From contig NZ_CABVII010000007.1 of NCBI RefSeq assembly GCF_902497995.1, forward strand, positions 62,001 to 126,000: DNA of 64,000 nucleotides, written 5' to 3'. Under the pieces are notes generated by a model. It was not told where the DNA came from and ran no database searches. It worked only from the letters and a program-made list of their open reading frames with translations. The DNA comes from Pseudomonas fluorescens (GTDB lineage Bacteria > Pseudomonadota > Gammaproteobacteria > Pseudomonadales > Pseudomonadaceae). The translations under genes and the position numbers were made by a program. Below are positions 46,402 to 53,458 of the stretch, piece after piece. Position 1 is the stretch's first letter, and each line of letters opens with the position of its first letter.

Positions 46402-46656
46402 TTAGATGTCCAGCTTGCGCGCTGCTTCAACCCCGGCGGCACTGAGTTTGATCGGCAGGTTCAGCGAGTGCTCACCGGCTTCGTTGCAGCTCACATGACC
46501 GTGTTGGATCAACCCGCGTTCCTGCAGCGTGGCGAGGGTGCTGGCCACGACTTTCTCCCCTCGGTAATTGTCCAGGACCTCCTTGCCCAAGCCATTCGGA
46601 TGGGCGTGCAGCAGGCGGGTCAGGACTTCTTTTTCAAGGTTTTTGTCGACGTTCAT
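46402..46656 (-). CDS. Small hypothetical protein, possible winged helix
   Basis: An 84-residue protein I do not recognise. The order helix-helix-strand in LEKEVLTRLLHAHPNGLGKEVLDNYRGEKVVASTLATLQERGLIQHG is typical of winged-helix DNA-binding domains, and LSAAGVEAARKLDI closes it. The gene lies beside the Rho_N-like gene on the same strand, with a palindromic repeat between them. Start ATG at 46656 has AGGTAAGC upstream, a moderate ribosome site. Confidence 0.7.
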   Translation of the reverse strand: MNVDKNLEKEVLTRLLHAHPNGLGKEVLDNYRGEKVVASTLATLQERGLIQHGHVSCNEAGEHSLNLPIKLSAAGVEAARKLDI

Positions 46657-46700
46657 GCTTACCTCTTCATGCAGGTGGATAAGTCGCTCGCGTGGGCGAA

Positions 46701-46808
46701 CTAACTATTGGCGGACACCACCTTCGGAGCCGGAACCACCGGTGGTGGTTTTCGAGCCGACGCCGGTGTCGGCGCGTTGTCGGGTGTCCGGGTGTCCGGC
46801 TGGTTCAT
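46701..46808 (-). CDS. Possible 35-residue proline-rich small protein
   Basis: Starts NQPDTRTPDNAPTPASA and ends PPPVVPAPKVVSANS. An AAGGTG lies just upstream of its ATG at 46808. There is no family recognition, so this could be a chance frame; it is listed because ribosome site and spacing are reasonable. Confidence 0.25.
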   Translation of the reverse strand: MNQPDTRTPDNAPTPASARKPPPVVPAPKVVSANS

Positions 46809-46924
46809 GTCACCTTGTCGGCCCGCGTGGTTGCCCTGAGTCCTTACCTGATATTGGTCCGTCCCCGATTTGGATTGGTGCCTGATGAGCGACGAACGGT
46901 TCAACCCGGCAGAAGAGCTTTTGC

Positions 46925-46948
46925 GGCGAGGGCGCTTGCTCCCTCGCC
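46925..46948. repeat. Short GC-rich hairpin
   Basis: GGCGAGGG, loop CGCTTGCT, CCCTCGCC. Resembles another small Pseudomonas intergenic palindrome; it lies 55 bases before the GNAT gene start. Confidence 0.5.
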
Positions 46949-47002
46949 ACAACCCGCGCGGCGACTTAGTATGGCGTTTTCAATTTTGACGAAGGCACGT
47001 CC

Positions 47003-47485
47003 ATGACCATCGAGATACGCCCGGCGACCCCCAGCGATGCACCGCAAATCCTCGGGTTCATCACTGAGCTGGCCGACTACGAACGTGCCCGGCACGAAGT
47101 CATCGCCAGTGTCGCCGACATCGAGCGCAGCCTGTTCAGCGAAGGCGCCACGGCCCACGGTCTGATCTGCCTGCGCAATGGAACGCCAATCGGTTTCGCG
47201 GTGTTTTTCTTCAGCTATTCCACCTGGCTCGGCAGCAACTGCCTGTACCTCGAAGACCTCTACATCACCCCGGAACAGCGCGGTGGCGGCGCGGGCAAGA
47301 CTTTGCTGCGCCATCTGGCAAAAATCGCCTGCGCCAATGATTGCGGGCGATTCGAGTGGAGCGTGCTGGACTGGAACAAACAGGCGATCGAATTTTACAA
47401 ATCCCTTGGCGCGCAGCCGCAAGAAGAGTGGGTGCGGTATCGGATGGATGGGGCGGTGTTGAGGGGGTTCGCTTCGGGTAATTGA
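47003..47485 (+). CDS. GNAT family N-acetyltransferase
   Basis: A 160-residue acetyltransferase. The acetyl-CoA loop reads LYITPEQRGGGAGKTLLRHLAK (R/Q-x-x-G-x-G/A), preceded by NCLYLEDLYI and followed by WSVLDWNKQAIEFYKSLGAQPQEEW. This pattern is close to the spermidine/spermine (diamine) N-acetyltransferase-like group, in which WNxxAIxFYxxxGA is conserved. The actual acceptor amine is unknown. Confidence 0.92.
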   Translation: MTIEIRPATPSDAPQILGFITELADYERARHEVIASVADIERSLFSEGATAHGLICLRNGTPIGFAVFFFSYSTWLGSNCLYLEDLYITPEQRGGGAGKTLLRHLAKIACANDCGRFEWSVLDWNKQAIEFYKSLGAQPQEEWVRYRMDGAVLRGFASGN

Positions 47486-47573
47486 TCGCACGCGGCAGCT
47501 CCTGCACGGTTCGTGAACGACCGCAAAATTGTGGCGTGCATCGAATGTGCAGGAGCTGGCGGAGGCTGCGATC
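47484..47573. repeat. Inverted repeat of the third palindrome family
   Basis: GATCGCACGCGGCAGCTCCT on the left and AGGAGCTGGCGGAGGCTGCG then ATC on the right. Same family as 46317-46394. It starts within the GNAT stop region and ends eight bases before the IclR remnant. Confidence 0.7.
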
Positions 47574-47580
47574 TTTTGGG

Positions 47581-47844
47581 CGCAACGGCCCGGAAATGCG
47601 TTCGCGGATCGGCCACCGCATGCCGTTGGCGCGTACCGGGATCGGCAAGGCGCTGATGCTGGATGACAGGCAGGAAGAATGGCAGCGTCTGTACGAAGTC
47701 AGCCTGCCGGCAGGAGGGAAAAATCAATTCTGGCCGCAGCACCCGGAGCAGTCCTGGGAGCAGGTTGAGCCGCGCATGCTCGAGTATGTTGCGGGCGGTT
47801 ACGCTTTCGATCTGGAAGACAACGAACCGTCGATCCGCTGTGTG
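47581..47844 (+). pseudogene. Fragment of an IclR family regulator (effector domain)
   Basis: About 88 codons without a start. The segment RSRIGHRMPLARTGIGKALML is the conserved opening of the IclR effector domain, and GGYAFDLEDNEPSIRCV is its later cysteine motif, normally followed by AAPV. After that cysteine the homology stops abruptly and the frame runs into nonsense. The N-terminal DNA-binding part is missing. It is a truncated relic. Confidence 0.7.
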
Positions 47845-47987
47845 GAACGGCTGCTGCGTTGCTGGTGGCCGAAGGGTTGGGCGTGGCACAGGTGGCGCAT
47901 CGGGTGGGGTATCAGAGCACGTCGCAGTTCAGTCGCGAGTACAAGCGCTACTTCGAGCGCAGTCCCGGCGACGAACGCGCCGCCTGA
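47844..47987 (+). pseudogene. Fragment of an AraC family regulator (C-terminal HTH)
   Basis: In a different frame from the IclR piece and starting exactly where that ends, the codons read AALLVAEGLGVAQVAHRVGY then QSTSQFSREYKRYFERSPGD and a TGA at 47985. This is the second helix-turn-helix and tail of an AraC regulator (GYxSxSxFSREYKRxFxxxPxxxR). The two remnants meet at about 47844, the likely deletion junction. Confidence 0.75.
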
Positions 47988-48002
47988 TCCACCACAGATC
48001 CC

Positions 48003-48094
48003 CTGTGGGAGCGGGCTTGCTCGCGAAAGCGGTGTGTCAGTCAACATCAATGTTGGATGATAAACCGTCTTCGCGAGCAAGCCCGCTCCCACAG
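48003..48094. repeat. REP pair, GTGGGAGCGGGCTTGCTCGC type
   Basis: Left arm CTGTGGGAGCGGGCTTGCTC and right arm its complement, with a loop of about 38 bases containing an inner ACATCAATGTTGGATG hairpin-like stretch. Confidence 0.85.
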
Positions 48095-48125
48095 TTGAAT
48101 GGTATTGTTGCTTGAATCCCGGGCA

Positions 48126-48152
48126 ACAAAAAGGCCCCCATTCCGGGAGCCT
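48126..48152 (-). terminator. Terminator of etfD
   Basis: On the minus strand GAGGCTCCC, short loop, GGGGGCC then TTTTT; about seven pairs including a G-T. It lies 20 bases after the etfD stop. Confidence 0.75.
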
Positions 48153-48171
48153 CGATGTTCAGCGATGCGAC

Positions 48172-49836
48172 TTACATGTTCGGATAAGTCGGGCCGCCGG
48201 AACCTTCCGGCGCCACCCAGGTAATGTTCTGTGCAGGGTCCTTGATGTCGCAGGTCTTGCAGTGCACACAGTTCTGGGCGTTGATCTGGAAGCGCTTCTC
48301 GCCGTCTTCATTGGTTACCACCTCATATACGCCGGCCGGGCAGTAACGCTGGGCAGGTTCATCGTACAGCGGCAGGTTCTTGGCGATCGGTATGCTCGGA
48401 TCGGTCAGCTTCAGGTGGCACGGCTGTTCTTCTTCATGGTTGGTACCGGAGATGAACACCGAGCTGAGTTTGTCGAAGCTGATCTTGCCGTCCGGTTTCG
48501 GGTAGTCGATCTTCTTGCAGTCGGCCGCGAGCTTCAGGCACGCGTAATCCGGCTTGGTGTCGTGCAGGGTGAACGGCAGCTTGCCGCCGAAGATGTTCTG
48601 ATCGAGCCAGTTGAAACCGCCACCGACGATGGCGCCGAACTTGTGGATCGCCGGGCCGAAGTTGCGGCTGGCGAACAGTTCTTCGTGCAGCCAGCTGTTC
48701 TTGAACGCGTCGACGTAAGTGGTCAGCTCTTCGGTGCCATCTTTGTCGGCGAACAACGCGTCAGCCACCGATTCAGCGGCGAGCATGCCGGACTTCATGG
48801 CGGTGTGGCTGCCTTTGATCTTGGCGAAGTTCAGGGTGCCGAGGTCGCAACCGATCAGCGCGCCGCCCTTGAACACCATTTTCGGCAGCGAGTTCAGGCC
48901 GCCTTTGCAGATGGCACGCGCGCCGTAGCTGATGCGCTTGCCGCCTTCCAGGTATTGCTTGAGCACCGGGTGATGCTTGAGGCGCTGGAATTCGTCGAAT
49001 GGCGACAGGAAGGTGTTGCTGTAGGACAGGTCGACGATCAGGCCGACCACCACCTGGTTGTTTTCCAGGTGATAGAGGAACGAGCCGCCCGTGTTCTCGG
49101 TGCCGATGATGTCCAGCGGCCAGCCGGCAGTGTGCACTACCAGGCCTGGCTGATGCTTGGCCGGGTCGACTTCCCAGATTTCTTTCAGGCCGATGCCGTA
49201 ATGCTGGGCGTCGGCCTCGCTGTCGAGGTTGAAACGCTTGATCAGCTGCTTGCCGATGTGACCGCGGCAACCTTCGGCGAACAGGGTGTACTTGCCCCGC
49301 AGTTCCATGCCCGGGGTGTACAGGCCCTCTTTTGGATGGCCTTCACGGTCAACGCCCAAATCGCCGGTGATGATCCCGCGAACCACGCCGTTCTCGTCGA
49401 ACAGTGCTTCCTGAGCGGCGAAGCCTGGGTAGATTTCTACGCCCAGGTTCTCGGCCTGCTGGGCCAGCCAGCGGCACAGGTTGCCCAGGGAGATGATGTA
49501 ATTGCCTTCGTTGTGCATGGTCTTGGGCACAAAGAAGTCAGGAATTTTCTGCGCGCTGTCGGCGTTCTTGAGCACGAAGATGTCATCGCGGGCCACCGGC
49601 GTGTTCAGCGGGGCGCCGAGCTCTTTCCAGTCCGGGAACAATTCGTTCAGGGCGCGGGGTTCGAAGATCGCGCCGGAGAGAATGTGTGCACCGACTTCGG
49701 AGCCTTTTTCGACCACGCAGACGCTGATTTCCTTACCGGCTTCGGCGGCCTTCTGCTTCAAGCGGCAGGCGGCGGAAAGACCCGCGGGGCCGGCACCGAC
49801 GATGACCACGTCGAATTCCATGTATTCGCGTTCCAC
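48172..49836 (-). CDS. etfD: Electron transfer flavoprotein-ubiquinone oxidoreductase
   Basis: Passes electrons from ETF to the quinone pool at the inner membrane. The 554-residue protein has the FAD-binding VVIVGAGPAGLSAACRLKQ, a second dinucleotide part with LFAEGCRGHIGKQL, and a 4Fe-4S ferredoxin-like end with CPAGVYEV and CVHCKTCDIKDPAQNITW. It starts with GTG at 49836 with AGGAG seven bases upstream. Divergent from etfBA across a 546-base region rich in palindromes. With FadE in this window it completes the oxidation chain for fatty acids. Confidence 0.97.
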   Translation of the reverse strand: MEREYMEFDVVIVGAGPAGLSAACRLKQKAAEAGKEISVCVVEKGSEVGAHILSGAIFEPRALNELFPDWKELGAPLNTPVARDDIFVLKNADSAQKIPDFFVPKTMHNEGNYIISLGNLCRWLAQQAENLGVEIYPGFAAQEALFDENGVVRGIITGDLGVDREGHPKEGLYTPGMELRGKYTLFAEGCRGHIGKQLIKRFNLDSEADAQHYGIGLKEIWEVDPAKHQPGLVVHTAGWPLDIIGTENTGGSFLYHLENNQVVVGLIVDLSYSNTFLSPFDEFQRLKHHPVLKQYLEGGKRISYGARAICKGGLNSLPKMVFKGGALIGCDLGTLNFAKIKGSHTAMKSGMLAAESVADALFADKDGTEELTTYVDAFKNSWLHEELFASRNFGPAIHKFGAIVGGGFNWLDQNIFGGKLPFTLHDTKPDYACLKLAADCKKIDYPKPDGKISFDKLSSVFISGTNHEEEQPCHLKLTDPSIPIAKNLPLYDEPAQRYCPAGVYEVVTNEDGEKRFQINAQNCVHCKTCDIKDPAQNITWVAPEGSGGPTYPNM

Positions 49837-49993
49837 AGGTTATCTCCTACTCAAGGCTCAACAGTTTTTTTTCTAATTGGAGGTTTGGTGTCGCATCCAT
49901 GAATGCCTGCTCGAGGCAGGAAAAGGACAATCGATAACCCACCTTTCTCTCTAAGGTGGCGCATTATATCTACACCGCTCTCAGCGTCCAATA

Positions 49994-50007
49994 CAAACGT
50001 TTGTTTG
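49994..50007. promoter_or_regulatory. PsrA-type operator candidate
   Basis: CAAAC-GTTT-GTTTG matches the published PsrA consensus (G/C)AAAC-N2-4-GTTTG/C with a four-base spacer. It also contains ACAAACGTTTGT as a perfect 12-base palindrome (49993-50004). PsrA is the fatty-acid-sensing TetR repressor of pseudomonads, which suits an etf promoter. Confidence 0.6.
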
Positions 50008-50062
50008 AATCGGTGCGAGGCCAGAGAAATCAAAGTCACGCGGCTTATCTCTGGCCATTTTG

Positions 50063-50100
50063 CCGTATTGACCGGAATAGGTGTTCCGGTCAATATACGG
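50063..50100. promoter_or_regulatory. Long inverted repeat upstream of etfB
   Basis: Left arm CCGTATTGACCGGAA, spacer TAGGTG, right arm TTCCGGTCAATATACGG. The inner 12 bases of each arm are perfectly complementary and the outer CCGTA/TACGG pair too, with two extra bases in the right arm. It could be a tandem operator or an RNA hairpin in the etfB leader. Confidence 0.6.
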
Positions 50101-50136
50101 GCGGTTTTGCGCTCGCCGTAGGCTGACTGTTGGTTT

Positions 50137-50313
50137 CAAGAGCACCTCTAAAGACAGGGCGATGGCCGTACAAGGTGAAGCGTTGCGACTCCAGGGGCGC
50201 AGTTTACACGCCGCGTTAATGAATGACTCGTCAGTCACCACTGATAAACGGTCATCCACCTCGTGAGCAAGGTTCACCCGATACACCTGCCAGCGTTTTT
50301 AGAGGTGCCCTTG
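50137..50313. mobile_element. Candidate MITE with 16-base terminal inverted repeats
   Basis: CAAGAGCACCTCTAAA at the left (50137-50152) and TTTAGAGGTGCCCTTG at the right (50298-50313) are inverted repeats with one mismatch, enclosing 145 bases without a gene. No clear target-site duplication is seen. The ends resemble those of some Pseudomonas insertion sequences, but this is from memory. An inner palindrome TGACT-CGTC-AGTCA (50224-50237) could be a regulator site, so the element, if real, would carry part of the etfB promoter region. Confidence 0.45.
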
Positions 50314-50382
50314 CGCCGATGAGCATCAAACCGCCAGGTTCGCCTAGGCGACTTCTTTTCACCGGAGAGTAACGAGGAATCC

Positions 50383-51132
50383 ATGAAGGTTCTTGTAGCT
50401 GTCAAACGCGTTGTGGATTACAACGTGAAAGTTCGCGTCAAGGCGGACAATTCCGGCGTCGACCTCGCCAACGTCAAGATGTCGATGAACCCGTTCTGCG
50501 AAATCGCAGTGGAAGAAGCCGTACGCCTGAAAGAGAAAGGTGTTGCGACTGAAATCGTCGTAGTCTCCGTCGGCCCGTCCACCGCTCAAGAGCAACTGCG
50601 CACTGCGCTGGCGCTGGGTGCCGATCGCGCCATCCTTGTCGAATCCGCCGAAGATCTGACTTCCCTGGCCGTTGCCAAGTTGTTGAAAGCTGTTGTCGAC
50701 AAGGAACAGCCGCAGCTGGTGATCCTTGGCAAACAAGCCATCGACAGCGACAACAACCAGACTGGCCAGATGCTCGCTGCATTGAGCGGCTACGGTCAGG
50801 GCACGTTCGCTTCGAAAGTCGAAATCAGCGGCGACAGCGTTGCTGTAACCCGTGAAGTCGACGGCGGCGCGCAGACAGTTTCCCTGAAACTGCCGGCCAT
50901 CGTCACCACCGACCTGCGTTTGAACGAGCCGCGCTACGCGTCCCTGCCAAACATCATGAAAGCCAAGAAGAAGCCTCTCGAAGTGCTGACTCCGGACGCT
51001 TTGGGCGTTTCCACCGCCTCCACCAACAAGACCCTGAAAGTCGAAGCGCCTGCTGCACGCAGCGCGGGTATCAAGGTCAAGTCGGTGGCTGAACTGGTCG
51101 AGAAACTGAAAAACGAAGCGAAGGTAATCTAA
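50383..51132 (+). CDS. etfB: Electron transfer flavoprotein subunit beta
   Basis: Accepts electrons from acyl-CoA and other dehydrogenases with EtfA and delivers them to ETF-QO. The 249-residue protein starts [18 protein letters not shown] and carries the ETF-beta signature in [33 protein letters not shown], and the C-terminal arm with [25 protein letters not shown] lies seven bases upstream of the ATG. Two bases separate it from etfA. Confidence 0.97.
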   Translation: MKVLVAVKRVVDYNVKVRVKADNSGVDLANVKMSMNPFCEIAVEEAVRLKEKGVATEIVVVSVGPSTAQEQLRTALALGADRAILVESAEDLTSLAVAKLLKAVVDKEQPQLVILGKQAIDSDNNQTGQMLAALSGYGQGTFASKVEISGDSVAVTREVDGGAQTVSLKLPAIVTTDLRLNEPRYASLPNIMKAKKKPLEVLTPDALGVSTASTNKTLKVEAPAARSAGIKVKSVAELVEKLKNEAKVI

Positions 51133-51134
51133 TC

Positions 51135-52064
51135 ATGACTATCTTGGTAATCGCTGAACACGACGGCAAAGCAGTGGCCCCGGCCACGCTGAACACCGTT
51201 GCTGCCGCTGCCAAAATCGGCGGTGACGTGCACGTACTGGTTGCCGGTCAGGGCGTTGGCGCCTTGGCTGAAGCCGCTGCGAAAATCGCTGGCGTGGCTA
51301 AAGTGCTGGTGGCCGACAACGCCGCCTACGCTCACCAGTTGCCGGAAAACGTTGCTCCGCTGGTCGCAGAGCTTGGCAAGGGCTACAGCCACATCCTGGC
51401 TGCCGCCACGTCCAACGGCAAAAACATCCTGCCGCGGGTTGCCGCTCAGCTGGACGTTGACCAGATCTCCGAGATCATCTCGGTCGAAAGCGCCGACACC
51501 TTCAAGCGCCCGATCTACGCCGGTAACGCCATCGCTACCGTTCAATCGAACGCTGCAGTGAAAGTGATCACCGTGCGTGCCACCGGTTTCGACCCGGTTG
51601 CCGCCGAAGGTGGTTCCGCTTCCGTTGAAGCGGTTGGCGCTGCTCACGACGCTGGCATCTCCAGCTTCGTTGGCGAAGAACTGGCCAAATCCGATCGTCC
51701 GGAACTGACCGCTGCCAAGATCGTCGTTTCCGGCGGTCGCGGCATGCAGAACGGTGACAACTTCAAACACCTGTACGCCCTGGCCGACAAGCTGGGCGCT
51801 GCCGTCGGAGCATCGCGCGCCGCGGTCGACGCAGGGTTTGTACCGAACGACATGCAGGTCGGTCAGACTGGCAAGATCGTTGCGCCACAGCTGTACATCG
51901 CCGTCGGTATCTCCGGCGCGATCCAGCACCTGGCCGGCATGAAAGACTCCAAGGTGATCGTTGCGATCAACAAGGACGAAGAAGCGCCGATCTTCCAGGT
52001 GGCCGATTATGGCCTGGTGGCGGATCTGTTCGAAGCGATCCCCGAGTTTGAGAAGCTGGTCTAA
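51135..52064 (+). CDS. etfA: Electron transfer flavoprotein subunit alpha
   Basis: FAD-binding partner of EtfB. The 309-residue protein has [23 protein letters not shown] at the N terminus, the FAD-binding segment [14 protein letters not shown] and [31 protein letters not shown], the classic ETF-alpha signature. It is followed by a strong terminator and a REP pair. Confidence 0.97.
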   Translation: MTILVIAEHDGKAVAPATLNTVAAAAKIGGDVHVLVAGQGVGALAEAAAKIAGVAKVLVADNAAYAHQLPENVAPLVAELGKGYSHILAAATSNGKNILPRVAAQLDVDQISEIISVESADTFKRPIYAGNAIATVQSNAAVKVITVRATGFDPVAAEGGSASVEAVGAAHDAGISSFVGEELAKSDRPELTAAKIVVSGGRGMQNGDNFKHLYALADKLGAAVGASRAAVDAGFVPNDMQVGQTGKIVAPQLYIAVGISGAIQHLAGMKDSKVIVAINKDEEAPIFQVADYGLVADLFEAIPEFEKLV

Positions 52065-52086
52065 TCCAGCGGCCTGACTTATAAAG

Positions 52087-52117
52087 AGCCCGACCTTTTG
52101 GTCGGGCTTTTTTTTTG
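52087..52117 (+). terminator. Rho-independent terminator of etfBA
   Basis: GAGCCCGACC, loop TTTT, GGTCGGGCTT then a run of nine T. One of the strongest terminators in the window. Confidence 0.95.
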
Positions 52118-52121
52118 TTCT

Positions 52122-52232
52122 TCTGTAGGAGCGAGGCTTGCCCGCGAAGGGGGCGTCACAGCCAACACTTATGTTGGCTGTGACAACGCTTTCGCGGGCA
52201 AGTCGGATCGCCGCACCGCTCGCTCCTACAGG
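52122..52232. repeat. REP pair, right arm with inserted segment
   Basis: Left arm CTGTAGGAGCGAGGCTTGCC, right arm CGCGGGCAAGTCGGATCGCC then GCACCGCTCGCTCCTACAG. The right arm carries TCGGATCGCCGCACCGC between the two REP halves. In the loop CACAGCCAACA and TGTTGGCTGTG form an 11-base hairpin of their own. Confidence 0.85.
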
Positions 52233-52267
52233 GAGATATAACCGGGTTTGAAGGGGAGTGTATTGCC

Positions 52268-53092
52268 ATGGATCTGCGCCGCATGTTCGGTTGGTCAATG
52301 CTGTTGGGGCTGACGGTGTTGCCGATGCTGTCTATTGCCGCGGGCAAGTGTGAACGCCTGGTAGTGACCGGCAGTCCCGATGCGCCACCTTACCTGTGGC
52401 AAGACCCGCAGAACCCCAAACACCTGATCGGTGCCAGTGCCGATCTGTTGCAGCACGTGGCGGGGGAGTTGGGGATCAAGGTCGAACTGCTTTACGCCGG
52501 CAAACGCGCCCAGGCCCTGGACGAAGTGCGCAGCGGGCGCATGGACATGCTGGCCGATGCGCCGTTGACGGTGAGCGGGCTGGAGTCCATGGATTACATT
52601 CATCCGCCATTGCTGGAAAACGATTACCTGGTCTGGACCCGAAAAGACTCGGCACTGGTCTACAACCAGGCGCAGGACCTTCACGGTCATCCCGGCGCCC
52701 TGTCGGAAAAGTCCAGGATGACCCCGGCATTCGACACCTTCGCCGAGCAGCAATTGACCCTCGCGCGCACGCCGAACCTGACCCAGGCCCTTCAGAAGTT
52801 GCTGTTGGGCGAGGTGGAATTTGTCCTTGCGGGACGCTACTCAGGCATGGCGGCCGCGCAGTCGCTGAGCATGGCCAATGACCTGGTCGCGCGTGCACAA
52901 CCGGTCGATAAACCCGGCCTGTTCCTCGCGGTCTCCCATAACTCTGCCTGCAACGATCCGTGGTTACGCGGACAGCTGGCCAAAAAGATGACAGAATTGC
53001 CCGCGTCCGGACTGACGGAAGCGGCATTGCAGCGCAATGTCGAGCGCTGGAAGCTGCAGCAGCAACTACCCGCCAGTACCCCAAAACAGTAG
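52268..53092 (+). CDS. Periplasmic substrate-binding protein (SBP_bac_3 type)
   Basis: A 274-residue secreted protein with a signal sequence of about 25 residues (MFGWSMLLGLTVLPMLSIAAG) and an amino-acid-type binding domain: RLVVTGSPDAPPYLW, GASADLLQHVAGELGIKVELLYAG, SGRMDMLADAPLTVSGLESMDYIHPPLLENDYLVW. No permease or ATPase genes are adjacent, so it may be an orphan binding protein. The following DUF4398 gene starts ten bases after its stop, so they may share a transcript. Confidence 0.85.
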   Translation: MDLRRMFGWSMLLGLTVLPMLSIAAGKCERLVVTGSPDAPPYLWQDPQNPKHLIGASADLLQHVAGELGIKVELLYAGKRAQALDEVRSGRMDMLADAPLTVSGLESMDYIHPPLLENDYLVWTRKDSALVYNQAQDLHGHPGALSEKSRMTPAFDTFAEQQLTLARTPNLTQALQKLLLGEVEFVLAGRYSGMAAAQSLSMANDLVARAQPVDKPGLFLAVSHNSACNDPWLRGQLAKKMTELPASGLTEAALQRNVERWKLQQQLPASTPKQ

Positions 53093-53101
53093 GGATTTTT
53101 A

Positions 53102-53458
53102 GTGAGTATTCGACCTCTTTTCGCTGCCCTGGCCGTTCTGGCTCTGGCGGGTTGTGCAGCCGATCCGGCGCCGAATGAACAAATACGCCTGACCGAACAG
53201 GCGCTTGTACAAGCCAAGGCCGTGGGGGCCACCGTCGATGACGTGCCGGAATTGAAACTGGCCGAAGAAAAATTCAGCCGAGCCCAGGGCGACATGGCCG
53301 ATCAGTCCTACAGACATGCGCGCATGCGGGCCGAGCAGGCCGAGCTGGACGCACGTCTGGCCGAAGCCCGGGTCCTGACCCGCAAGAGCGAAGAGCAGTT
53401 GAACGTACTCAATACCCGCATCACCCGCTTGCGCAAGCAATTGGGAGATGCCCAATGA
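53102..53458 (+). CDS. DUF4398 domain-containing lipoprotein
   Basis: A 118-residue lipoprotein: signal LFAALAVLALAGC with the cysteine at residue 18, and a DUF4398 helical body (ELKLAEEKFSRAQGDMADQSYRHARMRAEQAELDARLAEA) that is coiled-coil-like. It starts with GTG and overlaps the OmpA-like gene by four bases. With its partner it probably forms an outer-membrane anchored, peptidoglycan-facing assembly; the function is not known. Confidence 0.88.
   Translation: MSIRPLFAALAVLALAGCAADPAPNEQIRLTEQALVQAKAVGATVDDVPELKLAEEKFSRAQGDMADQSYRHARMRAEQAELDARLAEARVLTRKSEEQLNVLNTRITRLRKQLGDAQ

Larger units (their letters stand above)
46657..47002. other. Gap between winged-helix-like gene and GNAT gene
   Basis: Apart from the doubtful small frame at 46701-46808 and a hairpin at 46925-46948 (GGCGAGGG, 8-base loop, CCCTCGCC), I see no gene in these 346 bases. 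Confidence 0.5.
49837..50382. other. Divergent etfD/etfB regulatory region
   Basis: A 546-base region without a gene, holding the promoters of both ETF transcripts. It contains the PsrA-like site, the long inverted repeat and the candidate MITE listed separately. The left 100 bases next to etfD include a T-rich tract, and TTATATCTACACC near 49965 is a plausible promoter area. Confidence 0.6.

Noticed and set aside
47482..48060. A 192-codon open frame through the regulator scar
   Set aside because: Only its middle has IclR-like sequence; the start lies in a palindromic repeat and the end runs through the AraC fragment in the wrong frame and into a REP, so it is not a real gene.
48112..49902. 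A 596-codon open frame opposite etfD
   Set aside because: Composition shadow; etfD is fully supported by its FAD and 4Fe-4S motifs.
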